A stretch of 64,000 bases of DNA from Druceiella hillmani (lineage: Eukaryota; Arthropoda; Insecta; Lepidoptera; Hepialidae), in NCBI GenBank assembly GCA_039881145.1, contig JAYKKI010000005.1:29493501-29557500 (forward strand). Direction: 5' to 3'. The first letter of the stretch is position 1. Each line of letters begins with the position of its first letter. The position numbers were made by a program, and so were the translations under genes. Below, piece after piece: positions 50,433-63,341 of the stretch. A model generated the notes under the pieces. The model was given only the letters and a program-made list of their open reading frames with translations. It had not been told where the DNA came from and searched no databases.

Positions 50433-53400
50433 CTTTTGAAATTATATATATGGGAATAAATTAATTCATGAATGCCCTTTGTCTGCAAATGTATATTTCC
50501 ACTTATTTTACTTACTATAAAACTACCATTACTTAACAATGTATAAAAGATATATTAGTATTATATCAACATATCCGCTATTTGTTGCAGCGGAATTTGA
50601 GGAATGAAAATCGCCGATATGTATTATTACTGGTATCACAGCGGGTGAAACCCGAATAGGATTTCTTCGTCGTAATCTCGACTCCCCACCACTCAATATG
50701 TATGACGTCATGGGTCAAATTGAAGACCAATCTCGTATTTCCTGAGTGCGTTCTTGTTGAAATAAAATAAGTTCTACGTACGTGATACATGTTATATGTC
50801 GCCATTGTATCGCCACTGTAAATTTGGTATGTAGAGAGTTTATGTAGTCACGATGGATATTCGTTCAGGTGTATCCGTTTTATACGATTATCTTACATCA
50901 TAAAGCCATGTAGTGACTAAGGATATTCAATTTAAATCTAGATGTTATTTTAATGTACCGTTCTTAGAAACAATGAAAGCGTTGATGTTTATCGCGTCGT
51001 ACTAAACGTACTCAATCGCGTCGTACTAAACATATCACTTTATTAAGTCCATATTTTTTTAAAAATCGATATTAGCTCCATTAAAATAAATTAACTCTAT
51101 TGATACGTTTATGAATATTCATTCCAGTGGTAGAATATTTTAAATTGAATGAAATTTCTGTAATTTTATACTTATCAGTGGCATGTAACTTTTTTGTTGA
51201 GATAATATAGTTTTTAAGTCACAGATACAAACACAGGCACAATAAATGCTATGCTTGTAGTTGAATCAATTGTGTTCTAGTATACATAATATGTTCAAAA
51301 TAATGATAAGATGTTCAGAAGAGTATATACAAATAACATTAAGTTACATCGATTAGGACCCTATCCTTTACAACTGGGTTTGTCTACTTTCGTAGCAATA
51401 AGTATGTTATTAGCTTTTAATTTCTGAGTAATTATGCTACCGATAAAGTAATTACGATCATACTTAGATAATAAATAAAGAGCAAGGAATAATTAATTAT
51501 AATTTTCTTGGTCAATATTTGCCGTTTGTTTGTAAATATTTCTAATATTTAAGACTTCACACTTGTGGACCACAACTACGACACAAAATAATTAAATTAT
51601 GTAATTATATATAAAATAGATAATATTCGGAATATAAAATATGCATATTATTATGTTAATTGAATTAATATTTAACTCCAATTTAAAATAGATACATTTC
51701 GAGGATGGCACAAAAGGCAATTTGTAATATAAACAATTTGAATTAATTATTTTATATTAAGAAGTTAAAAGTATAAATATGAGGAATAGAGCTATTATGA
51801 AGAGAAAATATTTAAAGAATCCTTTAATTATAAATCCGGTCTCCCGCAATCAAATATTTTGTTAATTAGGATATTCTTCCTAATAGAGGGTGCACTGGGA
51901 CTTTAATGAGATTCCTTTTTTAACAGTTTTATCAAAATATTTTAAACAGTAATTTTTAATACGATATCCTAAAATGAAAAAAAGAGTTTATTTCTTTTCA
52001 ATGCTACATTTTCTTCTTAAAACTTTTGAAATTTGCTTGCTTTTAGTCGTCACAAATATTAATAAATTCCTTAATTTAATTATAATAATTATTTTAACCA
52101 GTGTTACAAAAAGAGGAAATTAGAAGTTACCAAAATGAAATACACATTTAAAAATAATATTTTTCACTTAGCACACTTATTAAATTTTAGGGAAAATAAG
52201 TATTTTTGTGTAGATTTGGAAAAAAATACTTTCAAAACGTTAAAAAAATCAACATTAAAATTTGAATAGAGATCTGTTTTAAAGATTCTATCAGAAGTTT
52301 TATTTTTTTTTTCAATTTATCTCTTTCTGTGTACTGGCGTCTTCAAAACCATTCATTACATGTATATTAACAATATATTCCTATGCAACATTTTTTTTTC
52401 CCACTTGACGTCGAGTTGAGATTCTTGAGTTATGTAAAATAATGACATGTTAATTGTATTTAAGGTTGTCATAAATGTTTGGAAAACGTGATTAGGAAAA
52501 GGGGATTGATGTAAATGTATAAAATATGTGATCAGGGGCAAGGGAGAACATAATATCTTTTGGAATAATTTAAATCTAATTTTAAACGTATAAATAAAAT
52601 TAAAAAAACATCCTACAGAAATTACGAAAGTAAAGCGAGATAAAAATGAGTTTACGGACATTTTGTCAATCGTGTTTAGTTTTCTATCAGTAACTACTAT
52701 GCAAAATCGGTGAGACTAAACGTAACTAAAAATACCATGTTATAATTTATCTTACTGGGAGCACACTGGAATGGTTTTGTCATTAATATTTCATTTATAA
52801 TTTAGTAGACAATACCTTTCTTTTGTATAACTATAATAATTCGTTCGACGTCGCGGTGCATATTAAAATGTTGTCGAAATATTGAATAAATAAATTATTG
52901 AATATTGTGCCTGAAAACATGAATGGAACGTTCCATCGGTCCGGTCATAGTTTTTTTTTTAAATTAAAAGCACTAATTGCGACAGATGTGTCACCGTCAA
53001 TTGCAAACTGTTTAAAATACTATTCAAAATTGATTGGAAACGCGATTAATAAAGTAGTACCACAACTTAACAAAAATGCTCTAAATAAAATTGTGTTTAT
53101 GGTAGATATATTTTAAATTCAAATAAAGAAATATATCGACGTTGCGAAATGTGCTTTATCATACTACTCTCTGGTACATTAGCATAACAGATTGTTAATA
53201 TTTACACCCTTAACTAAGCTTCACTTAGGTACTCAATAAAAAATATGTTCTATTTAATGTCCTTTTGCCATTGTATTATTTTCAATTATTTCTTCAGTTT
53301 TCCTTTAAACTATTTTTCTATTCTTCCAAATTATGGTATTCTTCCAATTAACTTCTTGTGATGTGGAAAAGTTAGTAGAATTTAAGTCGAGGATCACGGA

Positions 53401-54635
53401 GGCCAAGCTTTGCGCCAAATTCTATTTATTACCTAGGAAATATTTCGTTTGCTCGTAAATAATTTCTTATATTCGAAGTAGAGTGACATGATGTGCAATT
53501 GTTTTCGAATATCATAATTCTGCACTTCTGAAAATATACACACTGTAGAAACTCAGTTAAATTGTTTCTTAATAATTTTATGTAAGACTCTCGGTTCAAG
53601 TAATCTAAGATTCGAAAGGAATAAATTACCTGTGTTTTTAGTAGCTCAAACCAAATAATGACAGTATATTGTTTTTCGAATTCGAAAATTGGGCCCATAA
53701 TATTAAACGCAAAAAGTATTTGTTTCACTCTTGGCTTCTCAATATTTTCAGGCCAAATTCAATTTTTCTATCATCTATTCATCTTCAGAATCCAATTATT
53801 GAACTCCAGCAATACGATAGTATGCATTCATCTCAGATTTTGGAACTCCGGTTTAGCGTTCTACTATTTTGATAATTCCTGATTGATTCCTTTCATTACA
53901 AACCCTTAAGGTCAAACGGTGATCAGGAAACGGCTCTTTCTAAGGACCTCCTCCACATTCTATATATACCATGTACAGTTTTGCTGCTTCCGAATTACTT
54001 TATCTCACCTAACTGTGGTAGAAAACTTGTCACTTGGTTAAAAAAACCATGACATCTCATCTACTCTGGGAGAAAAGTAAAAATTTTCGGTCCTAAGTAA
54101 AATATCAAAATGTTAAGCAGTTCTATAATTCGTTATTAATAAAATATTTAGTTTATGTATTAACACTAATCAAGGTAGTTATTATACACTTCAAAGTTCT
54201 GGGAAAAATAGAAAAATCAAGTATAATGCGACCGTAATCACAAGAGTAGGCAGACGAACGAATATCTATTTTGGCTAATTTAGCGAGCAAAAGTAATAAT
54301 ATTTTGGAAAGTAGTGACACTTAGGACATTTTGTTACTCGTAAAGATGAATGTCGCTCAAACTTGATTATATTTGTCCTCAATTTGTATTTCTTTAATTT
54401 TTCACCAAAATTACAATTTTTCCATTACTACCAATTATGTAATACTTTTGGTCCATTTTTAATGTCACTCCGTAATATAAAATACTTTTTCCAAAAGTTC
54501 ATGAATTCGGAAATTTTTAGAAACAGGTTTTAAAAAAAGCTATATGATCTTTTTTGGAGTTTACCCCTTAAGAATAAATTTCCACATATATCACCCGGTA
54601 TGAAGTTTTGTGGGCAGTAAAATCAGAATTTCATT

Positions 54636-54714
54636 ACGTACGAAGTTTAGAGCGTGAAAAAAAGTGAGACAGTGCGGTTCTAATCGAACGAAGTTCAGAG
54701 CATTAAAAAAAGTT
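54636..54714 (+). repeat. two-copy tandem repeat shared by both duplication arms
   Basis: ACGAAGTTTAGAGCGT-AAAAAAAGT and ACGAAGTTCAGAGCATTAAA lie in tandem here. The reverse-complement arm (about 57675-57750) shows the same pair, so this tandem duplication is older than the large inverted duplication. Confidence 0.7.
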
Positions 54715-55169
54715 TAACCATTAGGTGACCTCTCCGCGCAACATTTCTGCGCTTCTTTAAAGTGAGATATCAACATGTTTGTTTGGCATTTTCTTAGTTT
54801 ACTATCGTTCGGTGTAATCATTAAACGTTATTATGGTATGTAATCATTAAACGTTATTATGTGTGCGTATTTGGTGTTTTCTATCCTACAAAAATAAAAA
54901 GTCACTTTCAATTTTAACTTCTTACTCTGACGTTACTGAATGTTTTTAATTTTGTTGTATAAATTTGACCTTGTCCATTTGTTGAAAATAATCATATTGT
55001 CAGCATTTTATTATTAAACTATTTTCCGTTTACATTTAATGGTATTGATATTTATATATATACAATGTTTCCTATTTTATACATTCCAAGCAATTGTACT
55101 TAAGGAGTAAACTCGAGTCGCGCGTCGGAGCTGACACACACAATTTTTTTTAAAATGACGTCAAATTAT

Positions 55170-55173
<4 letters not shown>

Positions 55174-55222
<49 letters not shown>
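55174..55222. repeat. (TA)n microsatellite
   Basis: TA tract inside the left-arm-specific insertion; followed by a small hairpin (ATTTACTTATG / CATAAGTAAAT, 55230-55256). Confidence 0.95.
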
Positions 55223-55227
<5 letters not shown>

Positions 55228-55420
55228 TATTTACTTATGTATGTCATAAGTAAATGTTTTTAACCTGAATAAGTCAGTTAGCCAAGAAGTTGATAAAAAT
55301 AATTTTTCATCATAATTACTTATGTCAATAAGAAACATTTTGTCTTCAATTTATGAATTTGGCTAAAAAAACACAAATAAATTTGACATTATTTTTGGGG
55401 CTATAGTTATAGTAAGATGA

Positions 55421-57109
55421 TTAGCCAAATAGATATTTCTTCTAAATTTTCTAACTTTCGGCAGTCGGTTACAATTTCATGTCTTTACAATCGACAGACA
55501 AATACTTAAACCAGTGTTACTATTATTTAAGATTTAATTTTTCACAACCAAATTAAACTACATGATCTAGTATCATTCCTTACCTAGATTTTGTTATATG
55601 AAAACATCTTGAGGTGGACAATATGTAAAGATTGACCAAAGGTCAATCTTATGCAAGTCTACAAATAATCCAATTGGGCATATGTAAAAAATAGAGTTTC
55701 TAGGTTTTCCGGTTTATAAACCGAGTAATTTCACAACGTAACAAAATCAATACAAATCAATTTTATATTCTATAAAACACGCCCTAATACATCTTCACTA
55801 AATTTTCATCTTTTATTATTAACCTAATATATAGTTACTAAATATCAAAGACTTTGCAAGCAATCACATCAGAAAAAGTACACAAACTCACATCAACCTT
55901 CAGACCATATGTGATAGACGTAGTTTATTACAGGCTGCGACATCGTAAGGACGAAGGTTATAACGTCCTTTGGCATTTCTCCCTATAAGAATTGCGTTTA
56001 CTGAAGACTCGTCCGTAATCTGTTGTTTACAAATGTTATCCCTATGATAGAAGTAAGTTGGCGCGGTATTTCTATGTTTTTTTTTAAATTAATTTTATAG
56101 TTTTCAAATATATCCTTCTTATAAGGATCTCAATTAACAAAAATATTAAAAAAATATTTTAAAATACCAATCAGAAATATTTAACCGAATCATTTTTACT
56201 TTTTTTTCTGTTCGCGAGATATTATGCTTTAAAGTGATGTACACTGCATTACGCATTGTCTTCTTCAAAATTTTCAACAATGTACTCAAAAGATGGGGAA
56301 AATGCAGTTTGATTAGAATTTCAATCAAAATTATTTTAATGGAATGCTATCAGGAACTTTAAGATTCAAGAGTAATAATTTTTATATTTACACTGCAGGA
56401 TCTATTTCACACGTATTCAGACACGCACTCGGTTGTTCTTTTATGTTGTTTTCATACAATAATTACTAACAAGATAAAGGATTCATTGCAAATATATTTT
56501 AATCTTTATGTGGTTTGAAATGGGACACAATCATTTCACCAAGAGTAGGTTAAGCTTCGTGGAAAATTTGTTATTTTATTACTTGATTTTCGCTTCATTA
56601 GACTACATATACATTTGTGATGAATTCACTACCTAATCGTACAAAATATTTTCTGTCATTTCCCGATTTTAAAAGCGAAACTTTGGTCTTAAATAAAAAA
56701 ATACAGAGAGAATATTATAAATTCGATATCTACAAGTCAACACAATTACGTACAGAGAAAGTTTTCTATTTGAACATTTACGTAACCAGCAAAACTGGAT
56801 TTCAATTTGTCCCACGATATAATATAAAATGTGGGCAGAACGTCAATATGAAAAACGATGCAATTTTCTTTCTATTTTTTTACCGACATTTACTTTTAAG
56901 CAACGATCAAACCGTTGAACTAAATATTTTAACATTATATTGACGTATTATATAAAAGTTGTTTGTTTTTTTATGTCGAAGAGAAAGGTGAACGAAATAT
57001 AACGGCTTAAGTTAAAGTATTATCAAGTCAACTTATGATATTTAAATATTAAGAGTTTACTTTTGAATTTAAGTTCTTATTCCCGGTGAGTTGACGTCGG
57101 TATCATTTT
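55421..57109. other. spacer of the large inverted duplication
   Basis: About 1.7 kb of single-copy sequence. It holds a degenerate hammerhead element on the minus strand (55530-55618), a perfect 10-bp hairpin (AAGATTGACC / GGTCAATCTT, 55628-55650) and an open plus frame of 108 codons (56617-56943). That frame begins MMNSLPNRTKYFLSFPDF, has no known domain and a composition typical of random AT-rich DNA (rich in Lys, Asn, Phe, Tyr and Leu), so I do not call it a gene. Confidence 0.5.
55530..55618 (-). mobile_element. hammerhead-bearing element, copy H (most diverged)
   Basis: On the minus strand it reads CCACCTCAAGATG, then TCTAGGTAAGG, then TAGATCATGTAGTTTAATTT and TTGTGAA, aligning with the family from the ribozyme to the body with an internal deletion. 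CUGA is CUCA and the stem II arms no longer pair. It is a relic only. Confidence 0.7.
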
Positions 57110-57500
57110 AATAATGTTCCAATCCAATAAGCCATAGCCCCAAAAATATAATTTTCTACGTCATTTTTAGAAAAATAGTGCCTTGCAACTTGTCAGCTCC
57201 GATGCGCGACTGGAGTTTACTCCTTAAGTACGATAGTCATGGAATGTATAAAATAGGAAACACTGTATATAAATATAAATATCAATATCATTAAATATAA
57301 ACGGAAAATACTTTAGTAGAAAAATGCTGAGAATATGATTATTTTCAACATATGGACAAAGTCAAATTTATACGACAAGATTAGAAACATTTAGTAACGT
57401 CAGAGTAAAAAGTTAAAATTGAAAGAGACTTTAAATTTTGTTTGACAGAAAACACCAAATATTCACATATAATAACGTTTAATGATTATGTTTAATGATT

Positions 57501-57557
57501 ATAGTTTACTATTGTTTGGTTATATTATATTTATATAACCAAACAATAGTAAACTAT
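57501..57557. repeat. perfect 24-bp inverted repeat
   Basis: Arms 57501-57524 and 57534-57557 are perfectly complementary with a 9-nt AT loop. The matching place in the left arm (about 54790-54830) contains only one arm-like copy (TAGTTTACTATCGTT), so the second arm was created after the large duplication. Confidence 0.92.
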
Positions 57558-60328
57558 GTGCGTCACACTTCGTCATTTCGATTACGCCATAAGAAAATGC
57601 CAAATAAACAAATTTATATCTCACTCTAAAGAGGCGCAGAAATGTTGCACGGAGTGGCCATGTAATTGTTACATTTTTTGATAATACTCTGAACTTTGTA
57701 CGACTAGAACCGAACGATTACACTTTTTTTAACGCTCTGGACTTCGTACGCATTGAACTTCTGATTTTACTCCTAATGAAACTTCATACAGGGCGATAGA
57801 TGAGAAAATGGATTCTTAAGGAGTAAACTTTGAAAAGTTCACATAGCTTTTTTAGAAACTATTTCTAAAATCTCCTGAATTCATGAACTTTTTGCAAAAA
57901 ATATTTTATATTACGGAGTGACCCTAAAAATGGACTTAAATTATTATGTAAATGGTAGTAAGGGAAAATTGTAATTTAGGTGAATAATTAAAGAAATACA
58001 AATTGAGGAAAAATTTTATCAAATTTGAGCAATATTCATCATAACGAGTAACAAAATGTCCTAATTCTCACTCTTTTTTAGAATATTACTACTTTTGCTG
58101 TCTAAATTAGCCAAAATAGATATTTACTTGTCTGCATACTCTTGTGATTACGGTCACACTACACTTGCTTCACGGTTCACCTCATTTAAAAATTTTTCAA
58201 TTTTCCCCAGAATTTTGAAGTGTATAATAACTACCTGAATTAGTGTTGTTACATAAGCTGAACATTTTACTAATACCGGATTATAGAACTGCTCAACATT
58301 TTGATATTTTACTTGAGACAAAATATTGTCACATTTCTCCGAGAGTAGGTGAGAGGTTACGGTTCTTTAACCAAGTGACAAAACTTACTATTACAGTGAG
58401 GCGAGATAAAACGACTAGGAGACAGTAAAACTATACAGGGTATATGTAGAATATAGAGGTGGTCCTTAAGCAGAGCATTTCCCTGATCATCGTATGATCT
58501 TAAGAGTTTATAATGAAAGGAAGCCATCAACAATTTTCAAAATAATGGAACGCTAAACCGGACTCCCATAATTTGAGAATAATGTATACACCAGGCGAAA
58601 GGGATATCACTTACACCGTTTCGCTGCTGTTCAATAATTGAATCCTGAAGATTATGACAGAAGAATAGAATTTGGTTTGAAAATATTGAGAAGCCAAGAG
58701 GGAAACGAATACTTTTTGCGTTTAATATTATGGGCCCAATTTCCAAAAACAATGTATGATCAATATTCGGTTTGAGCTACTAAAAACACAGCTGATTTAT
58801 CCCTTTCGCATCTCAGATTACGTGAACCAAGAGTCTTATATAAAATTATTAAGAAACAATGTAAATAAATTTCTAGAGGATGTATATTTTTAGAAGTGCA
58901 GAATTATAATATTCGAAAACAATTGCTCATCATGTCACTCTATCTCGAATATAAGTAATTATTTACCGGTAAACAAAAGATTCCCCGGAAAATAAATAGA
59001 GCTTGGCGTAATCATAGCTTGGTTTCCTTGATCTCCCGACTTAAATTCTACTGACTTTTCCATATGGGGATATCACAAGGAGTTAATGCCGAAATTTGTA
59101 TGAATGGAAAAATAGTCTAAAGGAGAACTGAAGAAACAATTAAAAACCTGTGTGAAGCTGAGTTAAGGCTGTAAAAAATTTACAATCTGTTGTACTGATG
59201 TACTAAATATTAGTATGATAAACTTCGATGTGTTCCTATATTTGAATTTAAAATCTATATACCATAAACACATTTTTATTTAGAGCATTTTTTGTTAAGC
59301 CATTATAGATAACAAGTTTTCTCCGTTACTTGCTATTTTATTAATTGCATTTCCAATAATTGTAATACTATTTTAGACAATCTGCAAATAACGGTGACTC
59401 ACCGGTCGTAATTAATGCTTTTAATTTAAAAAAAATATAAGAAACCAAAATAAAAATCGCCTGAACGTTCCATTCATGTTTTCAGGCATAACATTCATTA
59501 ATTTATTTATTCAATTTTTCAACAATGTTATAGTATACATTGTGATGTTGAACGAATTATTATAGTTATACAAAACAAAGGTAATACCTACTAAATTATG
59601 AATAAAATATTAATAACAGAACCATTCCAGTTTGCTTACAGTAAGATATATTGATTTTTTTATTACATATGATCTCATCGATTTCACATAGTAGTTATGA
59701 TAGGCAACAAAATCCGTAAACTCACTTGTATTTCGCTTTACTTTCGAAATTTCTATAGAACGTTTTTCTTTTAATTTTATTTAAACGTCTAAAATTAAAT
59801 TAAAATTCTTCCAATATGTATTATATCCTTCATCCTTCTACATAACATTTTTTAACATTTACGTCAACCCTCACGCATTATCACAGATTCAAGACACTTG
59901 CATCGACCCTTTTTCCTTAATGACATGTTCAAAATATTTACGATAACCTTAAATATAATTAACATATCATTATTTTACATAACATAAGACTCCCAACTCA
60001 ACGTCAGTTGAGAAAAAAAATTGTTGCATTGGAATATATTGTTAACATACATGTAATTGATGGTTTTAAAGGCTCCAGTACATAGAAATAGATAAATTAA
60101 AAAGATGCCACTTCTAAGAGAAACTTTAAGAAGTATCTCTATTCAGATTTTGTGTTAATTCCCTGAACGTTTTAAAGTATTTTTTTCCAAATCTATACAA
60201 AAATATTTGTTTTCCCTAAAATTTAATAAGTGTTTAAAGTAAAAAATAATATATTTAAATATTATAACGAACTTAGACATTTTATTAATTTTTGTGACGA
60301 TAAAAGGCAAAAAAATATAGAAATAAGT

Positions 60329-60518
60329 AAATGAAACTACGTGATGTAGTATTATTTCTACTTTCTTTAAGTTCTTTATCACGATCTATGTTTCGTTGTA
60401 TTACAACATCTTCAGGTCGTGGTAAAGAAATTAAAGAAAGTAGAAATATTACTACATCATATAGTTTCATTTAATTGTGAATAATGAATTTCTACATAAT
60501 TAACGCCAAATATATTCA
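60329..60518. mobile_element. hammerhead-bearing element, copy G (head-to-head palindrome)
   Basis: The left part (60329-60415) is an inverted copy, the right part (60416-60518) a forward copy ending GCCAAATATATTC. Flanks ATAGAAATAAGT (60317-60328) and ATAGTAATAAGT (60519-60530) form a 12-bp target duplication with one mismatch. The minus half keeps CTGAAGA, a perfect GTTGT/ACAAC stem II and GAAAC; the forward half begins exactly around GGTC/GTGG, next to the predicted cleavage site. It is inserted into the right arm of the large inverted duplication and absent from the left arm, so it came later. Confidence 0.88.
60380..60415 (-). ncRNA. hammerhead ribozyme core, partly degenerate
   Basis: On the minus strand: CTGAAGA (60415-60409), one T, GTTGT-AAT-ACAAC, GAAA, then ACATAGATC with an ATC triplet in place of GTC. 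ATC still satisfies the NUH rule, but stem III pairing is weak and the 5' side of stem I is now the palindrome junction (CGAC rather than CCAC). Core bases are intact; activity is doubtful. Confidence 0.6.
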
Positions 60519-62147
60519 ATAGTAATAAGTTATAATAAGAAAACACAGCATTGAACAGAAATAATCCCTTTCTTCCATTTTAGGATATCGTATTAAAAAT
60601 TAGTATGCATAAAATATTTTGACAAAACTATCAAAAAAGCAATCTCATTAAGGTCTCAGTGCACCCTCTGGTAGGACAAATATCCTAATTAACAATATAT
60701 TTAATTGCTGGAGACTCGATTTATAGTTAATGGATCCTTTAAATATTTTCTCTTCATAATTGCTCTATTTCTCATATTTAAACTTTGAATTTCTTAATAA
60801 AAAACAAATCTATACATAAAACCATGTGATACGTGTATTGTTTAAATTACAAATCATTGCACGATCCTCGAATTGAGGTTTTGTTTTATATTCATGTTAA
60901 ATTTCGATTCGATTAACATAATAATACGCATAATTTATATTCCGAATATTATCTATTTTATATATAATTAAATAATTTAATTATTTTGTGTCGTGGTTGT
61001 GGTCCACAAGTGTGAAGTCTTAAATATTAGAAATATTTACAAACAAACAGCAAATACTGAGCAAGAAATTGTAATTAGTTATTCATTGCCTTTTATTTAT
61101 TAACTAAGTATGGTCGTAATTATTTTATCGGTAGTATAATTGCTCAGAAATTAAAAAGCTGAAAATGCAAGTAAAAGACTTTTTGCTACGAATGTAGACA
61201 ATCCCAGTTATAAAAAATAGGGTTCTCATTGAGATAACTTAATGTTTACTATTTTGGACATCTTATCATCATTTTGACCATATTATGTATACTTGAACCC
61301 AACTGTATCAACTGTAAGTATATTATTTATTGTACCTATGTTTGTATCTGTGACTTAAAAACTATATTATCTCAACAATAAACGGTTACATGCCACTGAC
61401 AAGCATAAAGTTACAAAAACTTCATATTAAAATATTCTACCACTTAAATGGATTTTCATCGACATAAAAAGTGGACTTGTTTACTTTAATAGAGCTAATA
61501 TTGATTTTTCAAAATAATATGGAATTAATAAAGCGATATATTGAGATTTAGTATGACGCGATAAACATCAATGTTTTCATTGTTTCTAATACCGGTACAT
61601 TAAATTAATATCTTGATTTAAATCGAATATCTTAATCACTTCACAGCTTTACTATGCAATATAAACGTCTAAAACGTATACACCTAAAGAAATATCTCTC
61701 ATACCTACAAAAACTCTCAACATACCAAAGATACAGTGGCGACATATGACAGCAGTCACGTACGTAAAACTTATTTTATTTCAATAAACATGCACACGGG
61801 AAATACAGGATTTGTCCCCACTTTGTCCCGTGATGTCATACAAATTGAGGGGCGGGGCGTCGTGATCACGACGATGTAATTTTCTTCGTGTTTCTCCCGC
61901 AGTGACACTGATAATAATACATATCGGCGCTTTTCATTCCTCAAATTCCTATCCAACAAATAAGGGAAAGGTTGATATAAAACTAATATATCGACCAATC
62001 TTTTTTTGAGACATTGTTAAGTAAAGGTATTTTTATATTGAGTAGTGTAAGTGAGAATATGCATTTGCAGACGAAGGGCGATTTTGAAACAATTTATTCC
62101 CGTATACATAATCAATTTGTCATGCTTGGTATTTAACAATGATGAAA

Positions 62148-62898
62148 TAATTAAAGTATTGAATACATAATTTACCAATCATTGAAAATCAGAATTTTTG
62201 TGCAATAATCCCACAGATCAATTTTGACATTTACTGCGATTGCATTCCATATATTAAAATGAGAACTTCCATCAAATATCCAAAACTATATAAAGATAAT
62301 TTTGCCAACGAATTTCTACCGGGCTGAGATTTCAAACTTACATGGCTCGAAAAAGGTTGCAAACACTACTACTAAATACTACTACTAATCTAATAGAGAG
62401 CCAGTTTCAAAAAATAACAAACATTACTCTGTAAATAGTCAAACTTTACCCAGCTGTCACTGTTCTTGATTATGTCTTAATGATATATTAGTTAAAAGTG
62501 ATTTATTTATTAATTCCAAGACAATTCATATTCACAAAATAAGTTACAATCACTTAAGAGTATAATAAAATAATAAAACGTTAAAAGTCTATAACACTGT
62601 GTGTGCGCAAAAAGGTTAAATTATTTACACGTGCATTTTTAATGGTAACTTGTGTTAATGAATTTATTACATAAGATATTGAACAATTAGTAATGTTAGT
62701 TTTAACTTAGAATTTATCTTATTTTATACATGATGAATTCTGTTTTAGGTGGACTTAAATTTACAAACAATACTTTTTTTATTTCTTTTTAAATATTAAT
62801 AACTTCTTTTCAAAAATATCGAAAGAAGGACGTTTAGAAACAATATAGTTATGCAATCGGTATATTCCAGTTATAAGGTAGAAAAAGAGGTATTATTG
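62148..62898. other. gene-free AT-rich DNA
   Basis: No gene was recognised; the part adjacent to 62898 may be the LINE 3' flank. A short ACTACTACTAAATACTACTA run is at about 62368-62388. Confidence 0.5.
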
Positions 62899-63230
62899 TT
62901 ATAAAATTAGGATTACAAATAATATTACTGAAGACTGAATCGGGGATGGAATTTGAATAGAAAGGAGAATGGGACAGTGAATATGCGAATGTATGATTTT
63001 ATATAAAAATAATAGATCGGCGCTTTTTCTCCGTGTAGCTAGTGATGGCAAATTGAATATCTGTAGTCGTAGATTTCGTAGGATTTGTGTTCTCGACCAA
63101 GATGAAACATGTAGTAAAGTATACTCAGAAACCGTTTTTGTCACTATTTCAATTCTCTCATTGTGTGATTCATAGTGTGACGTCCAAATAAGTAACCCAC
63201 ATTCAAGAATACCTTTAATTAGAAAATAAC

Positions 63231-63295
<65 letters not shown>

Positions 63296-63297
63296 CA

Positions 63298-63341
<44 letters not shown>

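Larger units (their letters stand above)
50338..55420 (+). repeat. left arm of a large diverged inverted duplication
   Basis: This arm is matched in reverse complement by about 57110-62147. Checked anchors, left/right, include ATTTCATCATTG at the outer edge (50338 / 62147), the GTCGCCATTGTATCGCCACT region (50797 / 61734), GGATATTCTTCCTAATAGAG (51869 / 60690), TGGGCCCATAATATTAAACG (53690 / 58722) and GGAGTAAACTCGAGTCGCGC (55103 / 57220). Identity in sampled blocks is roughly 80-90%, with indels. No frame is conserved in both arms. A (TA)n tract and about 220 bp at 55172-55390 are specific to this arm. Confidence 0.88.
57110..62147 (-). repeat. right arm of the large diverged inverted duplication
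   Basis: Reverse complement of 50338-55420 (anchors given there). Differences include element G (60329-60518), present only in this arm, and a 24-bp palindrome at 57501-57557. Open frames at 58243-58428 and 58537-58752 are not preserved in the other arm and are not called. Confidence 0.88.

Noticed and set aside
52898..53116. 72-codon open frame in the left duplication arm
   Set aside because: The corresponding reverse-complement sequence near 59240-59500 has stops and indels in this frame, so there is no sign of protein-level conservation.
53429..53882. Overlapping open frames on both strands around 53.4-53.9 kb and their counterparts near 58.54-58.75 kb
   Set aside because: They arise from one non-coding block present in both arms; frames and starts are not preserved and no domain is recognisable.
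56617..56943. 108-codon frame in the spacer as a gene of a large palindromic element
   Set aside because: Composition is that of random AT-rich DNA and no motif or signal supports it. I keep it only as a note in the spacer entry.
50338..62147. Interpreting the large inverted duplication as a Maverick/Polinton or other giant DNA transposon
   Set aside because: The spacer encodes no integrase, polymerase, protease or ATPase, and no target duplication was seen at the outer edges.
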